Source: Arachnia propionica (GTDB taxonomy: Bacteria > Actinomycetota > Actinomycetes > Propionibacteriales > Propionibacteriaceae). Taken from it: a stretch of DNA of 64,000 nucleotides. Below the pieces are notes generated by a model, which made no database searches, had not been told where the DNA came from, and saw only the letters and a program-made list of their open reading frames with translations. Shown in pieces: positions 16,085-24,018 of the stretch (its first letter is position 1; every line of letters begins with the position of its first letter). The position numbers and the translations under genes were made by a program. The DNA lies in the NCBI RefSeq assembly GCF_003859805.1, contig NZ_RQZG01000004.1, positions 62,001-126,000 of the forward strand. Reading direction: 5' to 3'.

Positions 16085-18289
16085 TCACCCGGCCTCATGT
16101 CGTCGCATGGTGCGCACGATGGCGTCCAGCACGTCGATGCCCTTGGTGCCACGCCCGAAGGTGGCGTCCAGGCCGGTCTCGGCCGCCATGTCACGGCTGA
16201 CCTGCGTGCCCCCGGCGATCAGCACCATCCGGTCCCGGATGCCCCGTTCCCGGGCCAGCTCGGCCAGTTTCCGCATCATGGTGCGGTGGACCTCGTTGTG
16301 GCTGATCACCGTCGAGATCAAGATGGCATCCGAGCCGGTCTCGATCGCGGCGTCGACCATCTTCTCGATCGGGACCGAGGTGCCCAGGTAGTGGTACTTG
16401 ACCCCGTACTTCTCCAGCCCACCGTGCTTGATGTCGAGGATCTCGCGCATCCCGACGCTGTGCTCGTCCTCGCCGACGGTGCCGGCCACCACGGTCAGGT
16501 CGTTCTCCGTCACGAAGGTGCGCAGCTCCTCCTCGGGAAGCAGCTCGATCTTCTCCGGGATCGTCAGCTCGGTCCGGTCGATGTCGAACCCGACGTGTCC
16601 CTTCACCTCGACGAAGCACCCCTCGGCCGGTTGCAGCACCTGGAGGTTGATCACCTCGGGTTCGGTCAGTCCCATCCGCCTGGCCATCTCCAGGGCCGCC
16701 TCCACGGCGATCTCGGCCCGGTCAGGGATCATGAACTCGACCAGGGCCACGCCGTCGCCGGCCCACTCGGCCTCCGGGCGCAACAGGTTGCCGCTGCGGT
16801 ACGGGCGGGTCCGCTCCAGGCGCTGGTGCACGGTGTCCTCGGGGTCCAGTTCGTCGATGTAGACGATCTTCTCCGGGACGCACAGGGTGCAGCCGTCGAT
16901 CAGGTCACACGGCTTGGTGATGCCCTCGGGCAGGGTGTTGTTGCCGAAGTGATCGCAGACCGGGGCCAGGTAGTCGGGGTCACGGGCGACGACGGTGTCG
17001 GCGGCGATTCCGCCCTCGCCGTCGCGGGCGATGCCGTCGTGGTTGCGTTCCGGGAACTCGGCCGAGTCGACGAAGAATCCCTGTTCGACGGCGACGAAGT
17101 ACCCGCCGACGTGGAGCATCTCGGTCAGGAAACCGATCGCACGTTCCTTCAGGTCCCTCACCATCGTGCCCAGCGGGCCGTCCCGGTTGATGCTGAGCAG
17201 CTCCTTGATCCCGTCCAGCGCCGCCCAGGTCTGCTTGACGGTCTGCACACCACGCACCGAGTTGTGGTGCCACGGGAGGTTGCGGCCCTCGTCGGGGGTG
17301 ATGGTGCTCTGGATGTCAGCGCTGGTCAGCATCGAGATGATCGTGTCCACCACGTGGGTGCGGATGGCCTCGTTCAGGTCGGACTCGATGTAGCGGGTGT
17401 TCTGCTGAGCCCGCATCTTGTACTCGGAGAAGAAGTCACGCAGCGCCACCGCATAGGGCAGGTCGAACCAGAGCTTCGGACCGGGAGGCGCGCTCGGCGG
17501 GACCGTCGACAACCCGATCAGGTCCTTCGGCATCCCCACCATCACGGAGAAGATGGAGTTCAGCCCGTGCTGGACCATCAGTTCCGGCATCACCTTCCAG
17601 CCGTGCCGTGCGGTCGCGTTGGCGTTGTGGGCACCGTCGATCTGGAAGATCCGGGCTCCCGCCATGACCTTCTTCGCCTCGCCGGCGTCGACATAGCTGC
17701 GGTAGGCGTTGATGTTGCGGTACAGCACGTTGTACTGGGGATCCTGGTGTGCGCCGTTGACCCCCTCCTCGGCGAACAGCACCGCGACCTCCGGGCCAGC
17801 CACGCCGGAGACGTAGCTGTGGAAGTTGATCGGACGCCCGACCTCCTCCTCGATCAGGTCGCAGGCCTTCCGGCTGGCGCGGATCTGCTTGCGGGTGATC
17901 GGCACCCCACCGATCCCTTCCGGAGTACCCTCCATCAACCCGTCGATGTGGCTCTGCCCGGTGGTGCGGATCACCATGATGTGATCGGCCCCGTTCCAGG
18001 CGGCCATCCGCATACGACGGATGTCGTCCTCGAAGTGCCCCGAGGCGATCTCCGAGGTGATCACCGGCTGCGGCTGGGGGTCGATGTTGTCGAAGTACTT
18101 GGCGGTCAGCATCGGGGTGCTGTTCCTCAGCGGCTCCGACATGTTCCGGTAGTGGAAGGCGCCCATGTCGACGCCCTCCTCGGGCACGGTGCGCCAGGTC
18201 CAGCCCTTGCGCGGCGGATGGTAGTTCTCCAGATCCTCGAGGATCTTCTCGACGTCGATCTTGGTGTTCGGGTCCAGCTTGTCGGTCAC
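16085..18289 (-). CDS. oraE: D-ornithine 4,5-aminomutase, large (B12- and PLP-binding) subunit
   Basis: A 734-residue subunit that, with OraS, converts D-ornithine to (2R,4S)-2,4-diaminopentanoate using adenosylcobalamin and PLP (EC 5.4.3.5). The N-terminal two thirds is the TIM-barrel/PLP part. The C-terminal part is a Rossmann cobalamin-binding domain with the base-off motif DEHSVG (residues 608-613, DxHxxG). Length and gene order agree with clostridial OraE. The GTG start overlaps the oraS stop by four bases. Activity requires cobalamin; no cobalamin riboswitch was recognised upstream of the operon. Confidence 0.95.
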   Translation of the reverse strand: MTDKLDPNTKIDVEKILEDLENYHPPRKGWTWRTVPEEGVDMGAFHYRNMSEPLRNSTPMLTAKYFDNIDPQPQPVITSEIASGHFEDDIRRMRMAAWNGADHIMVIRTTGQSHIDGLMEGTPEGIGGVPITRKQIRASRKACDLIEEEVGRPINFHSYVSGVAGPEVAVLFAEEGVNGAHQDPQYNVLYRNINAYRSYVDAGEAKKVMAGARIFQIDGAHNANATARHGWKVMPELMVQHGLNSIFSVMVGMPKDLIGLSTVPPSAPPGPKLWFDLPYAVALRDFFSEYKMRAQQNTRYIESDLNEAIRTHVVDTIISMLTSADIQSTITPDEGRNLPWHHNSVRGVQTVKQTWAALDGIKELLSINRDGPLGTMVRDLKERAIGFLTEMLHVGGYFVAVEQGFFVDSAEFPERNHDGIARDGEGGIAADTVVARDPDYLAPVCDHFGNNTLPEGITKPCDLIDGCTLCVPEKIVYIDELDPEDTVHQRLERTRPYRSGNLLRPEAEWAGDGVALVEFMIPDRAEIAVEAALEMARRMGLTEPEVINLQVLQPAEGCFVEVKGHVGFDIDRTELTIPEKIELLPEEELRTFVTENDLTVVAGTVGEDEHSVGMREILDIKHGGLEKYGVKYHYLGTSVPIEKMVDAAIETGSDAILISTVISHNEVHRTMMRKLAELARERGIRDRMVLIAGGTQVSRDMAAETGLDATFGRGTKGIDVLDAIVRTMRRHEAG

Positions 18290-18660
18290 TGCTTCTTCTC
18301 CTCGAACAGTCCGGCCAGCACGGCCGGATCCTCAGCGATGGCGTCCCCGGCGTCGCGGATCGAGATCCCGTCGCGCTGCGCCAGCCGGAGCACCACGTGT
18401 CCGGCGCCCTTGCCCAGCAGCCCGGCGTTCAGCACGTTCTCCACCACCGCATGCGTGGTGACCGAGTTGATCCCCATCCGCAGCAGCACGGAACGCTCGA
18501 TGGAGGGGGAGGTGTGGGTGCGGGAGAGCTCCACCACGGGCTCCATCACCTGGTGGCACAGCTCCCAGAACCGGGCCTTGAGGGCCTCGTCGTCCATCGT
18601 GGACAGCTCGGCACGCAGGGTCTCGAACCGCTGCAGCCGCTCGTGCTCGTCGGTGTTCAT
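18286..18660 (-). CDS. oraS: D-ornithine 4,5-aminomutase, small subunit
   Basis: A 124-residue partner of OraE. The conserved features of the S component are visible, including RFWELCHQVMEPVVELSRTHTSPSIERSVLLRMG and a C-terminal HVVLRLAQRDGISIRDAG. ATG at 18660 follows AAGGAAGAAC and gives the expected length; the open frame upstream has no homology. Coupled to oraE through a GTGA overlap. It is required for activity of the large subunit. Confidence 0.92.
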   Translation of the reverse strand: MNTDEHERLQRFETLRAELSTMDDEALKARFWELCHQVMEPVVELSRTHTSPSIERSVLLRMGINSVTTHAVVENVLNAGLLGKGAGHVVLRLAQRDGISIRDAGDAIAEDPAVLAGLFEEKKQ

Positions 18661-18676
18661 GTTCTTCCTTCCTTGC

Positions 18677-20083
18677 TCACCGGATCGCCTGCGCCAGGGA
18701 GCGCACCTGATCGGGGGTGCCGTTGATGTCGGCCGCGAGGAACTCGACGTCCCCGTCGCTCCACTCACCCACCGGGTGGACCTCGGCCGCCTTCTTCACG
18801 TAGCTGGCCCGGAGCCGGTCCAGGTCCAGGGGGCGGGTCGAGACCTGGTCGAGCCGCTCCGGGATCACGATGGTCTTCCCGGGCACGTTGTCGGCCGGAT
18901 CGCCGCGCCGCACCTCGATGTCGCGGTTCCTCGCGAAGGACAGCTGACTGTTGTGGTGCTTCCCGGCGCCGGTGTACTCGGTCTCCTGCACGACGACGAT
19001 CTGGTCGCGGTCCATCCGCATCGCCAGGGCGACGGCGGCGGTCAGGCTCGTGTTGCCGGCCGGACCACGTTCCAGACCCTCGAGCTTGGTCAGCAGCTCG
19101 GTCATGTAGAACACCTCGCCCTGGGTGACCAGGTGGTACCCATCCATGTAGCGCAGGGCCCGGGCCGCGTTGCGTGGGACGTCCACCCGATCCGGCCAGG
19201 TGGCGAAGGGGACCCCGAACCCGGTGTGCCCCGTGGTGAACGACTTGTTGTTGAAATCGGTGTCCGAGGCCATGTGGAGGCCGGTGAGGTCGACGGAGAC
19301 CGCGACGACCTGGGTGCTGTCACAGCCCACCTTGCGCAGTCCACGGGCGGTGCCGGTGAGATTCCCGCCACCGGCGTGGGTGACCGCGACCACGTCGGGT
19401 TGGCGACCGAAGCGCTCCTGGACCTCGCGCCCGATCTCGGCACCCAGGGTCTCCACCCCCGCGATCCCGTACGGGGTGTACAGGCTCGCGTTGAAGTACC
19501 CGGTCTCCTCCAGGGTGCGCAGCAGCACGTAGAACAGCTCGGGTCCGACGCTGAGCTTGATCACCTCGGCGCCGTAGGCCTCGCAGGCCCGGGACTTCTC
19601 GACGATCTCCGGCTGCCCGACGTGGTGGGAGTCGTAGACCTCCTGTACGACGATGCACGCCAGCCCACGCTGTGCGGCCTGGGAGGCCACGGCCGCCCCG
19701 TAGTTGCCGCTGGTGGCGGTGACCATGCCACGGAACCCCTTCTGCTGGGCCTCGTAGGCGCTGAGGGAGGCACGGCGGGCCTTGAAGCTGCCCGAGGCGT
19801 TGGCCGCCTCGTCCTTGACGAGGATCCTGGCCCCCTTGCCCGGAGGGGCGATGGCGCGGACCGCCTCGGTGAGGCGGTGCAGCTCGTGCAGGGGCGTCTG
19901 CCCGACCTTGGTGTCGCGCTGGATCCGGGCGATGTCGTCGAGTGAGTACCCGGTGGAGCTCATCATCGCCTCGTAGTCGAAGGAGATGGGACTGTGGGTG
20001 AACTCGTCGTAGTCGAGGCCCAGGGAGGAACGCATGATCTGGTTCCGGCGGGCCATCACGCCCTGGTAGGAGTTGTCGGTCAT
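18677..20083 (-). CDS. ortB: 2-amino-4-oxopentanoate thiolase, beta (PLP) subunit
   Basis: A 468-residue fold-type II PLP protein. The PLP lysine is in ASGSFKARRAS, the phosphate-binding loop is AGGGN, and the region TATSGNYGAAVASQAA is threonine-synthase-like. With OrtA it cleaves (2R)-2-amino-4-oxopentanoate with CoA to acetyl-CoA and D-alanine (EC 2.3.1.263). Two adjacent ATGs exist (20086, 20083). The second is preferred because AAGGAGG then stands at a workable distance. It overlaps the ortA stop by one base (TGATG). Confidence 0.92.
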   Translation of the reverse strand: MTDNSYQGVMARRNQIMRSSLGLDYDEFTHSPISFDYEAMMSSTGYSLDDIARIQRDTKVGQTPLHELHRLTEAVRAIAPPGKGARILVKDEAANASGSFKARRASLSAYEAQQKGFRGMVTATSGNYGAAVASQAAQRGLACIVVQEVYDSHHVGQPEIVEKSRACEAYGAEVIKLSVGPELFYVLLRTLEETGYFNASLYTPYGIAGVETLGAEIGREVQERFGRQPDVVAVTHAGGGNLTGTARGLRKVGCDSTQVVAVSVDLTGLHMASDTDFNNKSFTTGHTGFGVPFATWPDRVDVPRNAARALRYMDGYHLVTQGEVFYMTELLTKLEGLERGPAGNTSLTAAVALAMRMDRDQIVVVQETEYTGAGKHHNSQLSFARNRDIEVRRGDPADNVPGKTIVIPERLDQVSTRPLDLDRLRASYVKKAAEVHPVGEWSDGDVEFLAADINGTPDQVRSLAQAIR

Positions 20084-20373
20084 CATTCCTCCTTCGTCCC
20101 GATCGTCAGGATCTCGGGCACGGTCTCCCCGAAGCTGTGGTCGTAGCCCGGGTTGATGCGGCTGAGGGTGCCGGTGTGGGTGCGTCCGATGACGGTGCGG
20201 ATCGTCGCCTCCTCGCCGAGCGCGGCGGGATGGGTGAGGAAACCGTCGACCCACTGCACCAGTGCAGTGGTGGCGGTGTCCGCGGGCACCCCGGTGGCTC
20301 TCTGCTCGGGGGTGAGGACGGTGAGCTGGATCTCGGCCCAGGCACCCTCGGGTGCGGATGGTGTCGGGTTCAT
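20083..20373 (-). CDS. ortA: 2-amino-4-oxopentanoate thiolase, alpha subunit
   Basis: A 96-residue small subunit of the AKP thiolase. AWAEIQLTVLTPEQRATGVPADT and a C-terminal INPGYDHSFGETVPEIL match OrtA in length and pattern. The in-frame starts at 20400 (TTG), 20382 (ATG) and 20373 (ATG) compete. I chose 20373 because the GGGAGG is too close to 20382 but about ten bases from 20373. It lies between ord and ortB in the operon. Confidence 0.88.
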   Translation of the reverse strand: MNPTPSAPEGAWAEIQLTVLTPEQRATGVPADTATTALVQWVDGFLTHPAALGEEATIRTVIGRTHTGTLSRINPGYDHSFGETVPEILTIGTKEE

Positions 20374-20396
20374 GGTTGTCATGCCTCCCTGGGAGT

Positions 20397-21443
20397 TCAA
20401 CGACGTTCGTAGGCCTCTGGTCCCATCAGGGCGCAGGGTGTGGGCAGGTCGATGATCCGTTTCAGACCGGGGGTCGCGGCGAGGATCCGGGGGATGGTGT
20501 TGACCGCGATGCCTGCCGTGGCCTTTCCTCCTGCGATCTCCGGCGAGATGGTCATCCTCACCTCAGGTACGCCGGAGATGGTGATGTAGTCGCCCGTGGC
20601 GATGCCCTCGGCCCCCGGGTCCACCTGCTGGGGGTGGATCAGGCGGATGACCTCGTCGTCGCCGCGGTGGCCGACGGCGATGTGGTTGCACCCGGCGACC
20701 AGCCCCGGCTCGATCACCCGGTCACGGGCCTGCCGTGGTTGCGTGGCGATGATGGGTTCGAGGTTCTGCTCCACCCGGTCGACACCGAGACCGAGCGCAT
20801 CGCTGATCAGCCGCACCGATTCCGGGAAACCGACGTGGCCGACGATGGAGCCGTCGGCCACTCCGGCCTCGAACTCCTCCAAGGTGGTGCCCACGCCCTG
20901 GGTGGTCAGCACGGTCTCGCCGTAGGGGCTCAGGTCGTTGATCCGGCTGGCCTCGATGTGGGTGACGTCCTGGCTGCCGGTGGTCAGCACGACGACGAGG
21001 TGGTCGAGCACGAAGCCCGGGTTGACACCGACCCCGACGATCGAGACCCCGTTGTCCCTGGCGAGGGCGTCCAGCTCGGCGGCTGCCTCCGGGCTCTGGG
21101 CCTCGGGGGCCGCCATCTCCTCGGCGATGCTCACGACGTTGATCCCGGCGGCGAGGATCTGCTTCAGGTTCGGCAGCTGGCGCTCCACCCAGGAGGTGGT
21201 GGCGATGGTGACGACATCGACCTTGTCGGGGTCCAGGACGCTGGCCGGATCGTCGCTGATCAGGATTCCCGTCGGCTCGCCACCGAGCACCTCGCTGACG
21301 TCCTTCCCGGCGAGCTCAGGGTTGATGTCGAGTGCTCCGACCAGTTCCAGACCCTCCTTGGTCCGGATGAGGCGTGCCACACCCTGCCCCATTGCGCCGA
21401 GGCCCCACTGGACCACTCGGATCGGTCGATGATTCTCGTTCAT
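20397..21443 (-). CDS. ord: 2,4-diaminopentanoate dehydrogenase
   Basis: A 348-residue NAD(P)-dependent oxidoreductase of the dihydrodipicolinate-reductase-like family. The N-terminal dinucleotide-binding motif is VVQWGLGAMGQGVARL, followed by ALDINPELAGKDV. It deaminates 2,4-diaminopentanoate at C4 to 2-amino-4-oxopentanoate (EC 1.4.1.12/1.4.1.26). ATG at 21443 follows TGAGGAG. It is the first gene of the minus-strand operon that runs to the terminator at 10971-11012. Confidence 0.92.
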   Translation of the reverse strand: MNENHRPIRVVQWGLGAMGQGVARLIRTKEGLELVGALDINPELAGKDVSEVLGGEPTGILISDDPASVLDPDKVDVVTIATTSWVERQLPNLKQILAAGINVVSIAEEMAAPEAQSPEAAAELDALARDNGVSIVGVGVNPGFVLDHLVVVLTTGSQDVTHIEASRINDLSPYGETVLTTQGVGTTLEEFEAGVADGSIVGHVGFPESVRLISDALGLGVDRVEQNLEPIIATQPRQARDRVIEPGLVAGCNHIAVGHRGDDEVIRLIHPQQVDPGAEGIATGDYITISGVPEVRMTISPEIAGGKATAGIAVNTIPRILAATPGLKRIIDLPTPCALMGPEAYERR

Positions 21444-21839
21444 TTCACTCCTCAAAATGGGTCACGAAGACAAGAGGACAATGTCATCCAAACGGTCGAG
21501 AAAGGACCTGCTCCACGTTGACTCCAGCCCTTTGTGCAGGCGTCCTGTGACGCCTGATGTCCGCAGGGAGAAGCGTTTTTGATGGCCGTCGAGGCGGCTA
21601 TCATGTTCCGCATGTCTGCTGATCCTCAACCGGTTGGTATCCGGCGGTCATCGCGCCGGATGCTTGCCTCGAAGTCGTCATCGCCGACGGCTTCGCCCTC
21701 AATGTATCCCCGCCTTTCGAGGCTTCCCGGGACATCGACGGAAACCCGCATCACAAGGGGGGATCGTTGGAGAATCACCCACTCACCGCCCCCGGAACCG
21801 GTGATGTTCCCAGCCGAGAAGCCGCAGGGGTGGTGAGGG
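21444..21839. promoter_or_regulatory. divergent control region between the ornithine operon and its Lrp-type regulator
   Basis: This 396-bp gap separates ord (minus) from the Lrp-type gene (plus) and I see no convincing gene in it. It contains two perfect inverted repeats: CAGGCGTC-CTGT-GACGCCTG at 21537-21556 and ATCCGGCG-(7)-CGCCGGAT at 21639-21661. Either could be an operator for the Lrp-like protein or a structure in a leader. No cobalamin-riboswitch B12 box was recognised. Confidence 0.6.
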
Positions 21840-22841
21840 ATGCAGGAGGAGACCGACCTCAGGCTGGTGAACCTGCTCCAGATCGATCCCCGGATGTCGT
21901 GGGCCCGGGCGGCGGAGATCCTCCAGGTGTCCCCGACCACCGTGGCCAGCCACTGGCAACGACTGCACTCCCACGGCCTGGCCTGGATCAGCACCCACCC
22001 GAACCCCGAGAACCGGTTCACCGCGATCGTCGACGTGGACTGTCGCACCGAGCACCTGCCGTCGGTCATCGAGCAGCTGTGCGCACATCCCCTCATCACC
22101 TCGGTGGACGAGACCACCGGCCGCAGGGACATCCTGCTGACGGTGATGGCCCCGAGCATGCACTCCCTGACCACCCTCATCATCGACTGGATCGGAGGTC
22201 TCGAGGGGGTCTACGGCACGCGCAGCTCGCTGGTCACCAACGTCATCGCCGGGGCCGAGTCGTGGCGGCTCAACGTGCTGGCCAAGCGCCAGAGCCTGCA
22301 GGCCAGGCCGCAGCTGTTGCCCGACCAGGGGCCACGGGAGCTCACCGAGGTGGACCTGGCCCTGGCGGATGCCCTGGTCCAGGACGGCCGCGCCAGCGTC
22401 GCCTCACTGGCCGAGCAGCTCGACATGCCGACGAGCACCGTCCAGCGCAGGTTGAAGCGGATGCTCTCCGACGGCAGCGTCGTCATGCGTTGTGACGTCG
22501 CCCCCGAGCTGGCCGGGTGGCTGTTGGAGTGCACCTGGTTGGCCACGGTGCCGATCCGCAAGACCCGGGTCATCGAGTTGTTGAAGGAACAACCGGGGCT
22601 GCGGTCGTGCATGTGGGTCACGGGGAGGAACAACCTGAGGATCAATTTCCGGGTGAACTACCAGGGCGCTCTCGGTGCCCTGGAGTCCCGCATGGCTGCC
22701 GCAATTCCCGAGCTGAACCCGGACGAGACGATCGTGCACCTGCGCAGCCACAAGTCCGCGGGGAGAATTCTCGACCCTGAGGGTCGTGCCACGAAAAGGT
22801 TGGTTGCGCCGCTCTTCGGGGATGCCGTCCCGGTTCCATGA
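21840..22841 (+). CDS. double-domain Lrp/AsnC-family regulator
   Basis: A 333-residue protein made of two Lrp/AsnC-like halves. Each has a helix-turn-helix (DLRLVNLLQIDPRMSWARAAEILQVSPTTVASHWQRL; then DLALADALVQDGRASVASLAEQLDMPTSTVQRRLKRM) and an RAM-like effector region. The ATG follows GGTGAGGG. Its divergent position next to ord makes it the obvious candidate regulator of the ornithine operon, perhaps sensing ornithine or alanine (inference). A small hairpin follows the stop. Confidence 0.85.
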   Translation: MQEETDLRLVNLLQIDPRMSWARAAEILQVSPTTVASHWQRLHSHGLAWISTHPNPENRFTAIVDVDCRTEHLPSVIEQLCAHPLITSVDETTGRRDILLTVMAPSMHSLTTLIIDWIGGLEGVYGTRSSLVTNVIAGAESWRLNVLAKRQSLQARPQLLPDQGPRELTEVDLALADALVQDGRASVASLAEQLDMPTSTVQRRLKRMLSDGSVVMRCDVAPELAGWLLECTWLATVPIRKTRVIELLKEQPGLRSCMWVTGRNNLRINFRVNYQGALGALESRMAAAIPELNPDETIVHLRSHKSAGRILDPEGRATKRLVAPLFGDAVPVP

Positions 22842-22844
22842 CCC

Positions 22845-22864
22845 CGACCTGTCCGGTCAGGTCG
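22845..22864 (+). terminator. small hairpin after the Lrp-type gene
   Basis: Perfect 7-bp inverted repeat CGACCTG-TCCGGT-CAGGTCG directly after the stop, followed by TTCTG. Short, so a weak terminator at best. Confidence 0.45.
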
Positions 22865-22908
22865 TTCTGCGGCCCGTGGGCTGAACCGCCCCGTGCCACA
22901 ATGGCCAC

Positions 22909-23742
22909 GTGATCCTGTCCCGCATCGATGCCGCCACCCGCCAGTTCTGGCGGGTCGTGGGGCGGCCCGCCGATCTCGACGGTGAGCACGCCTGGTTGGA
23001 TGCGACGATCAGCCCGCGAGGTGGCCGTGGCAATGCGTGGCTCGACGGGCTCGCAGCAGTCGGCCGGGTCCGAGCCCCGGAGGTGGGGGACGGTCTGCTG
23101 GACCTGCGGGAGCTGGACGGGCCCGGCTTCGACGCAGGGGAGCTGCATCCGGAGATCATTGACTTCTACGCCCACACCTCGGCCTGGCGGATGGATGTGT
23201 GGTCCGGGTGGCGTCCTTGGTTCGCGCCGTTCGGGGCAGCGGTGACGAACTGGTTCGGGCATCGGGTGGAGCAGTTGGCTCTGCCCGTCAGGCCGCTGGT
23301 CACCTCGCGAGGGCTGACCAGCAGCATCCGGATCGTCACCCGCCCCGACGGACGTCGGCTGGGAGCGGCATGGATCCGCACCCTGGTGATGGACGGCAGC
23401 CAGGTCTTCAGTGGGTTGTACCGGTCCGGGTGGTTGCCCACCACCGCCGCCCCTGTCGTGCACGTGACCTTTCCGCTGGAGCTGGGCAACGTCCAGGTCT
23501 TCCTGCGGCCCGAGGTCCGCGACGGCAGCCTGTGGCTGCGCTCGACCGGGCACGGTTTCGGCCACCCCGGCGCCTACGTGCTGGCTCAGGTGGGGGAGCG
23601 GTCCCACGTGGCGAAGATCCCGATCGACGAGCAGTTCCACGTCTTCCTCGACGACCACGGCACCCTGCGCTGCGATCACTGGCTGGGACTCGGTCGGGCC
23701 CCAGCGCTGCAACTTCATTACCGGCTGAGCCCAGGGCGTTGA
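22909..23742 (+). CDS. conserved hypothetical protein, about 277 residues
   Basis: I do not recognise the family. The protein is soluble, tryptophan-rich (DFYAHTSAWRMDVWSGWRPWFAPFG) and has no signal peptide or membrane segment. The middle (GLTSSIRIVTRPDGRRLGAAW) and the C-terminal part (GHGFGHPGAYVLAQ...FHVFLDDHGTLRCDHWLG) look like beta-rich domains. The GTG start has no ribosome binding site; CACAAT stands six bases upstream, so a leaderless message is possible. Codon use matches the neighbours and the frame is clean over its whole length, so it is very likely a real gene. Confidence 0.65.
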   Translation: MILSRIDAATRQFWRVVGRPADLDGEHAWLDATISPRGGRGNAWLDGLAAVGRVRAPEVGDGLLDLRELDGPGFDAGELHPEIIDFYAHTSAWRMDVWSGWRPWFAPFGAAVTNWFGHRVEQLALPVRPLVTSRGLTSSIRIVTRPDGRRLGAAWIRTLVMDGSQVFSGLYRSGWLPTTAAPVVHVTFPLELGNVQVFLRPEVRDGSLWLRSTGHGFGHPGAYVLAQVGERSHVAKIPIDEQFHVFLDDHGTLRCDHWLGLGRAPALQLHYRLSPGR

Positions 23743-23743
23743 C

Positions 23744-23863
23744 TCACGGTCCGAGCAGGGCCAGCGGGACGACGGCGACCCCTTTCGCGCCGTCCAGGGC
23801 GATGGCTGGAGCCTGGGTGAGGAAGGTGTCCAGCAGGGTGTCCACGGTGCGGTGAAGGTACAC
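23744..23863 (-). pseudogene. truncated relic of an AAA ATPase/DUF4143 gene (iteron-associated locus 4)
   Basis: A short frame from GTG at 23863 (good GGAGGAGAC site) reads VYLHRTVDTLLDTFLTQAPA then IALDGAKGV and ends soon after. This matches the N-terminus of the intact ATPase at 30395-31702 (YRWRIIDDELDVLLSGVAAV, then ALDGPKGIGKTT) up to the Walker A loop, where the relic loses the GKT residues and stops 10 residues later. The rest of the gene is absent. Two 23-bp direct repeats upstream, as at the intact loci, support the assignment. Confidence 0.7.
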
Positions 23864-23892
23864 GTCTCCTCCAGGGTGGTCGGCAGGAAGTC

Positions 23893-23932
23893 TGGTCGAC
23901 ATCCAGCAGGTGGTTTGGTCGACATCCAGCAG
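23893..23932 (-). repeat. two direct repeats with 23-bp period upstream of the ATPase relic
   Basis: TGGTCGACATCCAGCAG occurs at 23893-23909 and 23916-23932 on the plus strand (gene strand CTGCTGGATGTCGACCA), a 23-bp period. The proximal copy lies 29 bases from the GTG of the relic. No third copy is recognisable at the expected distance on either side. Confidence 0.85.
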
Positions 23933-24018
23933 AAACATCCGAGTGCTGCCCGAGCTGCTTCACCCTCGTGCCCCGACGTAGGATGTCGTCGTCCTCGAGG
24001 TCACAGGAAAGGGAACCC

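Noticed and set aside
16028-19945. Very long open frame of about 1300 codons opposite ortB, oraS and oraE
   Set aside because: It is the antisense of clearly recognised genes; long antisense frames are common in high-GC DNA, and its translation is rich in H, R, D and V without domains.
21444-21560. Cobalamin riboswitch before the ornithine operon
   Set aside because: Expected because OraE needs adenosylcobalamin, but no B12-box-like sequence or matching stem arrangement could be recognised.
21579-21836. Small open frame in the divergent gap before the Lrp-type gene
   Set aside because: No ribosome binding site or family resemblance; it overlaps the palindromic control region.
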